The notes beneath the pieces are model-generated. The model saw only the letters and a list, made by a program, of their open reading frames with translations, did not search any database and was not told the DNA's origin. Made by a program: the position numbers and the translations under genes. Below, one piece after another: positions 37,006 to 47,768 of a DNA stretch of 64,000 bases. Position 1 is the stretch's first letter. Every line of letters begins with the position of its first letter. Source of the stretch: Quercus robur. Lineage: Eukaryota > Streptophyta > Magnoliopsida > Fagales > Fagaceae. The DNA is taken from the NCBI RefSeq assembly GCF_932294415.1, contig NC_065541.1, positions 49,950,290 to 50,014,289 of the forward strand, written 5' to 3'.

Positions 37006-37740
37006 TGAAGGTTTTTTTTTGGGTGTTTGATGGGACAAATGTCAAATAATTTGGCACTTAGCATCCCTGATGTTAGTGCTATTTATAAATCCTTCACATG
37101 GCAATCAGTGGGTTCGGGTTGAGCAAAATATAGTCGGGTTTCGGAATAATTTTGGACAATCAGGTTGTAAGAGGGTCAGGCTGACAAGTATCTTCATATG
37201 ACAAAAATAAAAGTCAAATTTTTAGAGGAAATAAATCAAATCAATTAAGGAAATGAATTGTCCGTACTACTTTTTTTTTTTTTTTTTTTTTTTTTTTCAT
37301 TGAGTGGACATCTACTATTATTAAACTACTAGTTTATAATTCTATGCATATGCATGAATATACTTAAAAGATATATATTAAGATGTTTAGTATAATTTTT
37401 ACATATATAATTTAAATATTATTGATAGTCATTTTTATTTTTTTTAAATTCTTTAAAAAATCTTGTAAGAATATTAATAGGTAAAAAAATATAAATTATC
37501 CATTTTTTTATTTTTAAATTTTTTATTTTTTATTTAAAATTTTTTTTTTTATGTTCATTAATTTTAGACTTTTTGGTTTTTGTATGCAATAACTCATTTA
37601 GATGGATATTTATGATGTGGTCCTACATTTGACTACAAAATTAATAAATAAAACTCTCTCTAAAAATAAATAATTTAGGACACATGGCGCAAAATTATAC
37701 TTCAATTGTAGAATCTAATTGAATTTTTTCTAAACTTTAC
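37006..37740. other. AT-rich spacer, no gene seen
   Basis: Contains a T run at 37271-37297 and many short A/T homopolymers. The part at 37655-37760 is repeated near 39160-39275 (CACATGGCGCAAAATTA... CACCTATTA/TTTACCTATTA...ACTAGTATGTA). Confidence 0.5.
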
Positions 37741-39262
37741 CTATTAATATATACTAGTATGTAGCCCCGTGCTATCGCACGGGAATGGATATATTATTAA
37801 TTATGAGTTTATTCATGTTTAAAAGGTTTAGTTAAGTCTAAATTCATATTATTAACCAGAAAATTTCATTAACAAAATTTAGCAGTATATATATTTTACA
37901 CAAAAAGATGAACCTTGGTGACAATGTTTATCCAAAAGATCCATTCACGCTTTTGAATCTTCAATCTCTATTGGTGATTGAAATTTTCGCAGCTTAAAAA
38001 ATTTAAAATTAAAAAAAAAAAACCCTCAGAGTTGTACTCATTTTGTAGTTTTACGATGGGTCATTTTGTAACATGATGGGCATTTGTGTGAAGAAAAAAC
38101 CTTTGAAGTTCCATGATTGATAAAAGAAATTCTTTTCAATCTCTTTTTATAAAGAGAGGGGTTTGTGCGTGTTTTTATACATCTTTCATAGTTGTATTAT
38201 CACGAAGCAGGTCCAATGGATTTAGATTGGTACTACCGATTCCCAAAGCATGAGTGTTTAATGTGTTATTAATTTCATCTTATTGGCTTTTGCATATGAC
38301 AGCAAAATTAAAAATAATTAGATTGTACACGTGAATAGTAAAATTGGACTCCAATTTCAGATTCTAATTGAACAATTGGAATGATAATATATGATAGTAA
38401 CAACAATAAGAAAATTCAAATAAAATTTCGAATTAAATTGTAACAATTTGAATAAAAAATTCCAGTAGAAAGACAAGGTGGAGTGATCCACTCCAAGAAG
38501 GCGACCAAACTTGCATAAATATAGAATAATAAATCTCTCTCCGGAAAATTTACATTGTTCATAACTTTTACATTCACTCAACATTTTAAAAACATAGTGA
38601 CTCACATCTGCCATCTAGACATCTACAGCCGGGTCCTCTCCAATTCGCGTGAGATTCCATTGACCACTAAGTTCCTTTGCAGCTTGCAAAAAGTATCATC
38701 CATCGGTCCACAGCAGTGCTTTCTTCATTGTTATAGGTGCCAAACCTAAACAAAAAGCCAAATATAAGGATAGTGAATTTTAGGCATAATGTGCATCTAA
38801 TCACATATTAGCAATTTATAACAAATGTAAAGATGCAAACTTTATAAGTGAATAGTAAACAAAACTCAGTGTCAGAACCAAGAAGAAAGCACTTTAATCC
38901 GAAACTCAGTGCAAATGTAAAGATGCAAACTTTGTAAGCAATTTATAACAAAGATGCAAACTCTGGCTTTGCTATCTTTTTGGAAATTATGCAATGTACC
39001 CAAACCAAGTTCTTATCACCGATATTAATCTCTTTGGTTTTCACGTTTGACTACAAAATCAAGAAAAAACTTAATTAACACAGTAACTCACTTGACCCAA
39101 TACATAGAAGTGATTTTAATGAGAATGAGCTCACATACATTTAGCCACATGATGCAAAATTCAACTTCAATTTCAGATTCTAGACACATGGCACAAAATT
39201 AGAGTTCTAATTTGGAATTCAATTTCACACTCTCTCTGCTTCACCTATTATTTTATATATAG
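37741..39262. repeat. Pair of repeated ACTAGTATGTA junctions and the sequence between them
   Basis: Both 37660-37765 and 39155-39275 read CACATGGC.CAAAATTA, an ATTC/AATT stretch, CTATTA and TATATA.ACTAGTATGTA followed by CCCGTGC or CTCGTAC. At the left junction a hairpin CCCGTGCTATCGCACGGG follows. The sequence between is AT-rich and non-coding, with local repeats of GTAAAGATGCAAACTTT at about 38829, 38919 and 38951. This looks like adjacent or nested copies of one dispersed element (Helitron-like or MITE-like); the class is undetermined. Confidence 0.45.
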
Positions 39263-39344
39263 ACTAGTATGTAACTCGTACTCATATTAGTCAATTTTTT
39301 CTTTTTCTTTTTGGGTTTATCACATGGATAAAACGATGAATAAA

Positions 39345-40230
39345 AAAACAAAACATTGCATTTTATTATTTAACCAATTAACCAACTTAAACATTTCAAG
39401 GTAGATTAAGCATCTTTTGCATGTAACCACAAATTCTTCATAGCCATAAAAAATAAGGTTCATCATGCTTCAAATTTCTCACAATCCATAATCATTGCTT
39501 TTCTCAAACCATTAAGGAAATCATAATTGTAAAACTTTTACCAAGTTCAATAAATAATTAATAAAAAACAGAATATTGCATCTTATTATTTAAGTGATGC
39601 TACAATGAAAAAAAGAAAAAAGAAAAGAGAATTTAAAAAACCAATTCACCAACTTAAACATTTCAAGGTCGATCATGCATCTTTTGCACGTATCCACAAA
39701 TTCTTCATAACCATAAGAATAAGGTTCATCTCGATTCCAATGTTCCATTCCAGTTTTTTGGCATGCTTGAAAGTTTGGAATTTGGTAAAGGACGGTGCCC
39801 CAGCAAGTAATCAAAGTATTTTTCGGCATTTTAGAAGCCAATGCTTCCCATGTTCATCATTTAAAATTTCCAAAAGTTTAATTATGCCTTTAGGATTTGA
39901 TTCACAAAGCAACATGACTCCATGAGTATAAGTTGCCATAAAATCGCCACATGCAAGAGCTTCTTCAATCAATTTTTTTCCTTCAACAAATTCTTCATTC
40001 AAGAAGTATTTGTATGTGTCCCACTATGAGTAGTGCATGGAGATTCTTTGCTTTGTAACATGAAAAAATGAGTATTTTTGCTTTGTCATTTAGTAGGGCT
40101 GGGTGACTGAAATATGGAGTGAGTTGAATTTTTTGGAGGACCAATTTGTTTTCTATTAATTTGTTGAAGCTTTTGCAACTAATTAAGAAAAAAAAAATTG
40201 AATAAATAGACTGCATAACTTATATAGAGT
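39345..40230 (-). pseudogene. F-box-associated family fragment with duplicated 3' end, broken
   Basis: On the minus strand three frames in order resemble the region after the F-box in the plant family of putative F-box protein At1g67623: first CYKAKNLHALLIVGHIQ, then VEGKKLIEEALACGDFMATY and THGVMLLCESNPKGI, then YEEFVDTCKRCMIDLEMF. Frame changes separate them and no F-box or start is present. The last part is repeated at 39380-39480 (YEEFVVTCKRCLIYLEMF), a duplicated 3' end. Family assignment rests on the pattern of CREAGN.EALY...G...Y, A...G...ASY..G and a Cys-rich end, so it is tentative. It is next to the dispersed-element junction at 39262 and may have been captured by that element. Confidence 0.45.
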
Positions 40231-41539
40231 GAAATAAATTAGTATATATAAATTGAAAAAGTTGTTTTGTTATACCTTAACTTGATATTTCCCAATAATG
40301 TTGCTGAATCATTTCCCACCTTCGAAAATATTTCCACCAACATGTCAATATTAGGAAGATTTTGTAAAGTATTCATATTTTTTTGTTTGTTTGAAATAGC
40401 GTTCTAATATTTCATTCACTATTTATAATAAAATGATTTTTAAAGATTCATAGTATCATATTAAATAACAATACATGATAATAATGTGTTTTAAGACTTT
40501 TGAAATGAATGTAGTTGAATTTGATGGTCAAATGATTAACTTATCTAGATTTTTGTATTGTATGGGTTTTTAATGAATTTAATTGTTTCTATTCCTTAAA
40601 ATTAACACTCTAAAGTTAATGTTAGTGTTTAATTAGGTCCATTGAACTCCTCTCTCAGTCCCCTAACAATTCACAACATTACAAAGTGGCCAACCATTCA
40701 GATCCTAAGAACGTAAGACAAACCAGGCCCGGTTATTGGTAAAAAGAAAAAATGAATCAAACAAAAGGAAAATAAATCTAAAACATTGAATCTTAATCAA
40801 ACCTCATGTTGATCTGTTCAGTAACTCAACTCTTTAACTTTTCAATAATGACACGTACGTTTGAAATTGATAACTTCTTAGGTAAACTACTGATCATTAA
40901 AAACGAAGCCACCTCTCACATTAGCCTTGTTTGAATGGTGGTACGCTGTACATGTGGTTATTCAACATAGGATCCTAAGTAAAATTTACATATATTTCAA
41001 AATTTTAATTAATTTGTCATGTTTTTAAACAATCAAAGAGTGCATTAATAGATATTACAAACTTTATTAATATAGCTCAAGACATATGAAATACAGTAGT
41101 AACTCATGTTTTTAAATTTCTGTTTTGTTAGACCATTGTAATTTGAGGACTTTGATAGTATTGCCCCCATACTACATTTCCAATGTACTTAGGTTGGCTT
41201 TGTTTTTTAATAAAAAAACCTAATCATTACTTATAAAAAAAACAAAGAAATACAATAACCAACAAAAACATTGATTGGTTGTTCTGCTTCATGAAATGTT
41301 CCTGGATCTCCTATGAAATGTTTTGTTAGAGCAAAAATTAACGAATTTACTGAATCTTTAATTGGTTGTTCTGCTTCATTTTTTATTGCACAAATACAAT
41401 TTACTGAATCTTCAATTGAACCTTAATTGTTCTGCGCTCATAGCATCACGATTATATTACCATGATCAAACTTTTTAGAAATTGAACTTTCATTTGGAAA
41501 ATGAAAATCATGTGACTTTTTCTGATTATGAAAAAAAAT
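40231..41539. other. Gene-free AT-rich spacer
   Basis: No coding frame of note. Short related segments repeat ATTGGTTGTTCTGCTTCAT near 41273 and 41361. Confidence 0.4.
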
Positions 41540-41563
41540 ATTTGAATAATTAAACTAAATCTT
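41540..41563. repeat. 24-bp direct repeat, left copy (right copy 43504-43527)
   Basis: ATTTGAATAATTAAACTAAA plus TCTT is present exactly at 41540-41563 and 43504-43527. The 1.94 kb between the two copies carries the hAT element and the ketoacyl-synthase pseudogene. The right copy directly abuts the T run that ends the LINE. Confidence 0.9.
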
Positions 41564-41574
41564 CTCGTTGGTAT

Positions 41575-42174
41575 CAGGGCCGGCTGAATGGTAGAGCAAG
41601 AAATACGGTCGCCTAAGGCCCCAAGTAAAAAAAAGGCCCCCAAATTTTAACCAATAGGATTATTTATAATCAATAAATAAAATATTTTTTTTACCAGATG
41701 AAAATCAAATAAAAAAATAAAGAAAAATGTAACGTCCACAATATTTTTCACAACACTTTTACAACTAATGCTAAGTAGTAGGTTGTTACAGCTTACTGTT
41801 GATGGCAAAAAAATAATTATAGTGATATTTTTAAATAGAAAACAAAAAGCAATTTAAAATCTAGGATTTGTTGTAAAAAATATTGTGAATGTTACATTTC
41901 TAAAAAAAAAAAAAGAATAATAATAAGAGTTTAGTTAGCAAACTTTTACTAGTTTTCATCTAAGTTTATTACTAATACCACTGTTTTACTTACCACTATC
42001 AATCTAGCTACCACATCAACAAGTATGAAAAATTTTGTCAAATTTTTTCTGTCTATAAAATTTCTAAAAAAAGAAAAAATTCTACGTAGTTCATGTTAAT
42101 TAGTAGTAATATTGCATCTAAAACAAAACGATCAATTTTTGCCTTAAGCCTCCAAATGCATCAAGCCGCCCCCG
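41575..42174. mobile_element. Non-autonomous hAT element with 8-bp target duplication
   Basis: The element starts CAGGGCCGGCTGAATGG and its reversed end is CGGGGGCGGCTTGA, inverted ends of the CAGGGGCGG type seen in hAT elements. It is flanked by GTTGGTAT at 41567-41574 and 42175-42182, a perfect 8-bp duplication. The 600-bp interior is AT-rich and encodes no transposase. Confidence 0.88.
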
Positions 42175-42331
42175 GTTGGTATTTCAAGTTGAAAGCAACA
42201 AATAACTTTTCTATATTGCCAACCTTGGAACTGAAGTTCTTGAAAAAGTTAGTCATTCTATGAGCGGCACATTGTAGTTTATCAGCTTGTACATTAAGCG
42301 TTATAGATTTATCATTTTGCATGGCATGCAG

Positions 42332-43420
42332 ATGGACAGAACAAAAATTGGAGTTTTAGTGGGAACAGGCATGGGAGGCTTAACAGCAGCACCGGAGTGG
42401 AAGCCCTAATCCAAAAGGGATATAAGAAAAGCACACCATTCTTCATTCCTTATTATATCACCAACATGGGTTCAGCATTGTTAGCATTAGGTACATCTTA
42501 CCCAATAGAGTTTGGTTAAAGCTGCTTCCCACTGTTGCAGTCAACTACTTAATTAATTGTTGATGTTTAATGTGTTCATCCAGGCTTGTTCATAAATGAA
42601 TGATCAATGTGTAGCTTTGATCATACAACTTTGCATAGCCCTTGCTTGTTTTAAGTGTCTTAATTGTGTAATGTAAAGGCGGGCTTAATGTCAACATAAA
42701 TACGAGTGGTTAGAGAGAAACATCTAGAAGATTGAAAAAAAAAAAAAAAAACAGAATTTGACATGGCTTTGTTAAGGATGCAGGTCTAATGTAGATGCAA
42801 GATTGAAAATTCTATGCATGACTGCTTGAGAGTTCATTGGGATGGGGTAGTGTCTGTGTTTACCATCCAGTTGGTGTGCTTTTGGTATTCCTTGCGCAGC
42901 CCTTGCATTCTCTAGGCCCTCTTAGGATAGTAAGGAATCCCAGTATTGAAAATTTACCCTCCTTCTAAAGCCTTGATAGCAAACACATGATGAGATGTTC
43001 AAGTCTTTACAAATCCCTTCACCTATTGCTGACAGAGCAATTGCTAGCATTCACTTCCCCCCTCCCCCGACCTTTTTTTTTTTTGGGGGGGGGGGGGGGG
43101 GGTGTTGGCGTGCTTTTTCTGAACTATTGCTTTGAATTGCGTTCTACTACTGGGGTGGTCTAGAAAGATGACCTTTTAGCTGATGATTTTGACATATATC
43201 TTTTATGGAGATTTCTAGACATCCTTTAACAGATGTCCTAATGCTAAATGTTATATATGATATCTTATTTTAAGACAATTTGATATGTGGTTTCTTGTAA
43301 GTTTTACTGCTTATTTTTAGCTGCTAATCAATTAGAAAAGGTGAGGCAGAAATCATGGTAGCTGGTGGGACTGAGGCTGCAGTCATGCCTACTGGGGTTG
43401 TTGGGTTTATAGCTACTAAT
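42332..43420 (+). pseudogene. 3-ketoacyl-ACP synthase (KAS I-like) pseudogene, two exon remnants
   Basis: The first remnant (42332-42490) follows an intact acceptor (CATGCAG) and reads DRTKIGVLVGTGMGGLT, then, after a frameshift at about 42388, GVEALIQKGYKKSTPFFIPY and ITNMGSALLAL, ending at a donor-like G|GTACAT. The second remnant (43321-43420) follows TTATTTTTAG and reads, after a 1-base deletion near 43331, IRKGEAEIMVAGGTEAAVMP, before running into a stop. These match consecutive regions of the condensing enzyme of plastid fatty-acid synthesis (GTGMGGL and AGGTEAA blocks). The exon between, with the catalytic Cys, and all the rest are missing. Preserved splice sites argue for a DNA-level duplicate, not a retrocopy. 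Confidence 0.82.
43057..43102. repeat. C/T/G homopolymer cluster
   Basis: CCCCCCTCCCCC is followed by about 12 T and about 18 G. Such runs are prone to length error in sequencing. It lies in the intron-like part of the ketoacyl-synthase pseudogene. Confidence 0.85.
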
Positions 43421-43527
43421 TTCAGATAGTAATAATGGTTTACAAAAGACAAATACAACGATTTCTTCAACATATACTATCATTAAATGATGAATATTAA
43501 GAAATTTGAATAATTAAACTAAATCTT

Positions 43528-44826
43528 TTTTTGACAGTAAGAGATAGAATTTTATTTAATCAATAGTATTGTGTTACATCATACAACGTTGGCTGATCAT
43601 GTACAGCCAATCCAATCAAATACCCAGCAAGGGCATATGTGGAAACTTAGTTTACAAATATACTTTTTGCATCCCGACATTGTATTCCTCTATTGACATA
43701 GTCTCTGCTATTCTTACAATAGTGACAACGCTCCATGCAAAATGTCCGAAGGTTGAGATTGTTTTTTGTCAAACAGGTACCTATTGTGTGCATTCCAGAT
43801 AGACGAAGATACTGTAGCCCATACCTCCAATTCTTTTGTTGCAAGGATCCCCATCAGTTCTCTCACCAGGATATAAAAGTTGTCCACTTCAGAGCTACGT
43901 TTCTACATCTTTCCCTTTACCAGCGCCCATACATTCCTAGCCAATGGACAGCCCCATAGAGCGTGGGCCACGGTTTCGTCATGTTGCTGGCATATTACAC
44001 AAGCCGGGTTCAGTGGTACTTTCCTTCGACATAAGTTTGTGCGAGTAGGGAGTATATCAGAGCACGCACGCCGTACAAAATTTCGGACTTTAGGAGGTAT
44101 ATTTGACTGCCATATACGGTTCCACAATCTTCTGTCTTTCTGGGCTGAAGAGTGCTCTACTTGCTCTTGTTGTTTCAGCCTTAAGGCAACACGATAGGCT
44201 GTCTTCATTGAGAATGCATCCTTCTTATTTTCCTTCCAGATTAGCCTATCTTGGTTGCTTGTTTCGGTGAGGTTGATGAGCTGAATCTCTATCACAGTGG
44301 TAGGCATGAACATGCTGAGTAGTACCTGCGTATGCCATTGCCTAGTGGCTGCGTTGAATAGATCACTCACCCTCATGATCTTGTCCGCTTCAGGTCTGAA
44401 TTATGGGGGGTGTGGTAGCCATCTGTGGTCATCTATTTTTATGCTTTTCCCATCGCCTACCATCCACATTGTCACTGCCAGAATTAATTCCCTTGCCTCC
44501 AGTAAGCTCCGCCACATAAAGGGCGGATTGTGTCCCAAAGCAACCTCCATAAATGAACAATTAGGGAAGTACTGTGCCTTGTATACTCTGAAAAAAAAAG
44601 TGTTTGGGTATCTTGGTTTAGTCTCCATTCTTGTTTGGCTAGCATAGCAAGATTAAATGCATGAATGTCTCTAAACCCCATTCCTTCTTTCTCCTTTGAT
44701 TTACATAATTTCTCTCATTTTATCCAGTGAATTTTCTTCCCATTTCTTGTTTGGCCCCACCAATATTTAGCTAGCATGGAATTTATGTTATCACAAATCT
44801 TTTTTGGGATTTTGAACATGCTCATG
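43528..44826 (-). mobile_element. LINE, 3' part (distal RT region and zf-RVT), split by LTR insertion
   Basis: On the minus strand this half continues the polyprotein interrupted at 53310: MFKIPKKICDNINSMLAKYW, then MGFRDIHAFNLAMLAKQEWR (44681 downward), the usual sequence after a plant LINE reverse transcriptase. The zf-RVT region follows (44376-43903): DRRLWNRIWQSNIPPKVRNF, CVICQQHDETVAHALWGC. Stops and frame changes break it. It ends in a poly(A) tail, seen as the T run at 43526-43532. Zinc-binding Cys/His residues of zf-RVT are present. Confidence 0.88.
44822..44826. repeat. Target site duplication TCATG, left copy
   Basis: TCATG here and at 53306-53310 flanks the LTR retrotransposon exactly. 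Removing the element plus one copy restores a continuous LINE reading region. Confidence 0.97.
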
Positions 44827-45920
44827 TGTAAGGTTGAATTTAATCAACCATTTTATTGGCTTTATTCCGTGCCAAATTTGCTTGTATTTCAGCATTTAGT
44901 AACCTTGTATTTAGGTGAGTTTATTGTAAGGGTAGTGAGTGAGATAGAGTGTTGATTGCTTAAGAGTGTGCAAGAAAACAGAGACTCGCGGCTTGATCTA
45001 GCGGGTGGCTCGCGGCTGTAAGCCGCCAAATGCAGCACACGTGCCAAGCATGCCAGAAGGTGAACAGTCATGCTAGCTGGAGCACTACAGGACAAAATAG
45101 GACAATTGGCCATACAGTTATCTCGCGACTGGGTCTCGCGACTTAGTCAAGTCGCGAGCCACCCCTGTTTTGTAAAACCTAATGTTTCACATTCCTCTCT
45201 CACTCCAGTATAAATACCCCTTATACCCACAAATGAAAGAGAGCTTCCAGAGAGAATTTTGAGAGAGAAACCCTAAAGAAAAACAAGATTGATTCACCTA
45301 CAATTTATACATTAGAGTCTCTTCAAATTCCTCAACTTTCTTCCTTTCCATTATCAAACCCTTGAGAGGCATTTTACCAAAACCTTGTTCTCACCATATT
45401 CATCACTGTGAGATGACTGTTTGGTTTTCTGGGAAGCAGTTAGGAAGCAACCAATCTACATTGGTTGATGCTACGGTTTTGTAGCGGAATCCGGGAAGCT
45501 AGAAAAGAAAAAGGTTCGGCGCAACCCCGTTGGAGCAAGAAGCTTGGAGGGCTTATGTGCACTGGGTAGATTAGGCTTGGAGGGTCTATTGTTGTCCATG
45601 TATCCCAACTACATTTTCTAGTGGATTGTTTACCGCTTGGAGGACGATAGAGAGGTTTAACACCGAGGGTTTCGGTTTCCTCTTCGATAACACATCGCGT
45701 GTTGTTTTTGTGTTTGCATCTTCCTTCCCTTTTATCTTTGCCTTTTATTATCTGCTGTGGGTTGTGATTTTAATTTGGTTTAGATAGTTTTTCCAATTCT
45801 ATATTATAGCTTATGTTCATTTTCCGCACACTAGTTGTTTGACATAATACTTGAATTGGTTAAGTTGTAAATTGGGGGTCTAAACGTTCAAGGGTGTTTA
45901 TACACATAATTGAACTTTCA
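44827..45920 (+). repeat. 5' LTR
   Basis: 1094 bp, TG...CA. It carries a cluster of TCGCGA-type words at 44985-45170, a TATA-like CCAGTATAAATACCCC at about 45207-45222 and a C/T-rich stretch downstream. Compared with the 3' LTR it lacks 13 bases after GTCGCGAG at about 45160. Confidence 0.96.
45207..45222 (+). promoter_or_regulatory. TATA box of the 5' LTR
   Basis: CAGTATAAATACCCC is conserved in both LTRs (here and near 52590), about 380 bp from the LTR start, in the place expected for the U3/R promoter. The R start is not determined. Confidence 0.6.
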
Positions 45921-45922
45921 TT

Positions 45923-45934
45923 TGGTATCAGAGC
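45923..45934 (+). promoter_or_regulatory. Primer-binding site, tRNA-iMet type
   Basis: TGGTATCAGAGC starts two bases after the 5' LTR. It is the complement of the 3' end of plant initiator methionine tRNA, the standard primer of Ty1/copia elements. Confidence 0.95.
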
Positions 45935-45989
45935 GGGTACACATCTTGTGGTTTCATTACCATTGTGTGATCCTTGACTCCCTTTTGAG

Positions 45990-47768
45990 ATGGATCGGTC
46001 TCAATCCTTAAATGCACCTCCATATTTTGATGGTAGTAATTATGCTTTTTGGAAGGTTCGCATGAGAGCTTTTTTGTGTTCCATTGATGAGTCTGTTTGG
46101 GATGCTGTTGAGATAGGTTGGACCAGGCCTGAGGAAGCCAAATCCACATGGGATAAGGCAGCACTTGCTGCATCTAATGCTAACAGTAAAGCACTCAATG
46201 CTATTTTATGTAGTGTCTCTCCAGATGAATTTCATAGGATCTCTCACATTACCGTTGCTAAAGAAGCATGGGAGATATTGGAGACCACTTACGAAGGCAC
46301 GAAGAAGGTAAAAGACACCAAGCTGCAGATGCTAACCACTCGGTTTGAGGAGTTAAAAATGAGTGAGGATGAGTCATTTGACTCTTTCTATAGCAAGCTG
46401 AATGAGGTGATTGTCAGCAAGTTCAATTTGGGAGAGAAAACGGTGAACTCTAAAATTGTAAGGAAGATTTTTCGATCATTGCCGGAAAGTTTTCGTGCTA
46501 AAGTGACAGCGATTGAAGAGAGCAAGGACCTTGATGACATCAAAGTCCAGGAGCTAGTTGGTTCTCTTCAGACCTATGAGATGTCGCTGCCCAATCAACG
46601 GAAGAGTAAATCTCTTGCTTTTAAGACCATTAATGAGAAGGTGGAAGATCATGACTCATCGGGAGAAGATGTGGTTGACAAAGATGTTGCATACCTTGTA
46701 AAAAATTTCAGAAAATTCTTGAAATTCAAAAATAATGGCAAATTTGGTGATAAAGGAAAATTCCAAAGTTCAGGAAGGGAGAAAAGGGAATTCAAAAAGA
46801 AAGATGGAAAATAATCCCAACCTACACAAGGTGTCACTTGTTTCGAATGTAACGGGCATGAACACTTTAAGAAAGAATGTCCGAATTATTTGAAATCGAA
46901 AGGCAAAGTGTATGCCACGACATTGAGTGACTCGGATTCATCCGACTCAGAATCTGAAGAAAGCTGTGATGGAGAGGGGAACTACTCAGCTTTTATGACT
47001 ATTGCTCATGTTGAGTCTTCAGACGAGTTGAATTTGCTTATACGAGACCTTGGAGAACATAGTGATGAAGAATCACTGGGAATTGTTGAAGAATCAGATG
47101 CTGAAGAAGATGAAAGCACAGCCAATCTTTAAGAAAATTATAACTCACTCCTGGAGAAGTCGGGTGAGTACACAAGGGTGGCCAAGGCAGCTATGAGAAA
47201 AATGAAGAAGGCAGAGGAGGATTATAAAAGTCTCCTAATCCGATATAGGGAGGCCAAATGTGAGATAGAAACACTGAATGGTGAGCTGTCAGAAGCTTAC
47301 ACAAAAGTGAGATTTCTTGAGTAAGAGGTTGTGCAAGCAAATGCTAAAATTGAGAGGGTCACCACCAAGAAGTTAGATGATGTTATTTCATCACAAAAGA
47401 GTTTTTCAGACAAATCCGGGTTGGGATATACCGGAGGAAGTAGCTCATCTGGAAATGTCACTAAAGAAGTGAAGTTTATAAAGGCCAAAGAATCAGCTGA
47501 TGTTGGTCCTACTGCTGAGAAGCCCAAGATAGAGGAGAAGAGAAATGTGTGGAACGAACGGTTGTTGAATTCCCGTAATCAATCTGTGGGCAGGTCTGAA
47601 TCTCGAGCCAAGTCTCGTCCACGACCACAAAAAGGTCCTAGATCAACTTATGTGTGTCATCATTGCGGACTTCAAGGGCAAACTCGACCAAATTGCCAAA
47701 AGCTGAGAGCAAAGAATAGTGCAACTCCTCAAAGGTCACGAGGACCTAGAAATGATAGAAGAAATTAG
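45990..47768 (+). pseudogene. gag-like ORF with two zinc knuckles, three in-frame stops
   Basis: Gag forms the particle and packages RNA. The frame opens MDRSQSLNAPPYFDGSNYAF, the N-terminus typical of the copia UBN2/DUF4219 gag region, and runs about 275 residues to TAA at 46812. The same frame continues with a CCHC knuckle C-X2-C-X4-H-X4-C (46839-46880), an acidic Ser/Asp/Glu-rich segment, TAA at 47130, a coiled-coil-like segment, TAA at 47322, and a second knuckle CHHCGLQGQTRPNC in which the His is replaced by Gln. It ends at 47768 in an Arg-rich tail. Stops at single sites and no frame loss indicate point decay of a once continuous protein of about 590 residues. No protease follows. Confidence 0.85.

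Noticed and set aside
43085-43102. G-quadruplex or regulatory G-tract
   Set aside because: A homopolymer run next to C and T runs in a pseudogene intron; length may be an assembly artefact and nothing else supports function.
42332-43420. Functional ketoacyl-ACP synthase gene
   Set aside because: Frameshifts, a missing catalytic exon and an early stop rule it out.
43569-44647. Plus-strand frames of 74-116 codons
   Set aside because: Antisense to the zf-RVT part of the LINE, whose minus-strand reading has clear family motifs.
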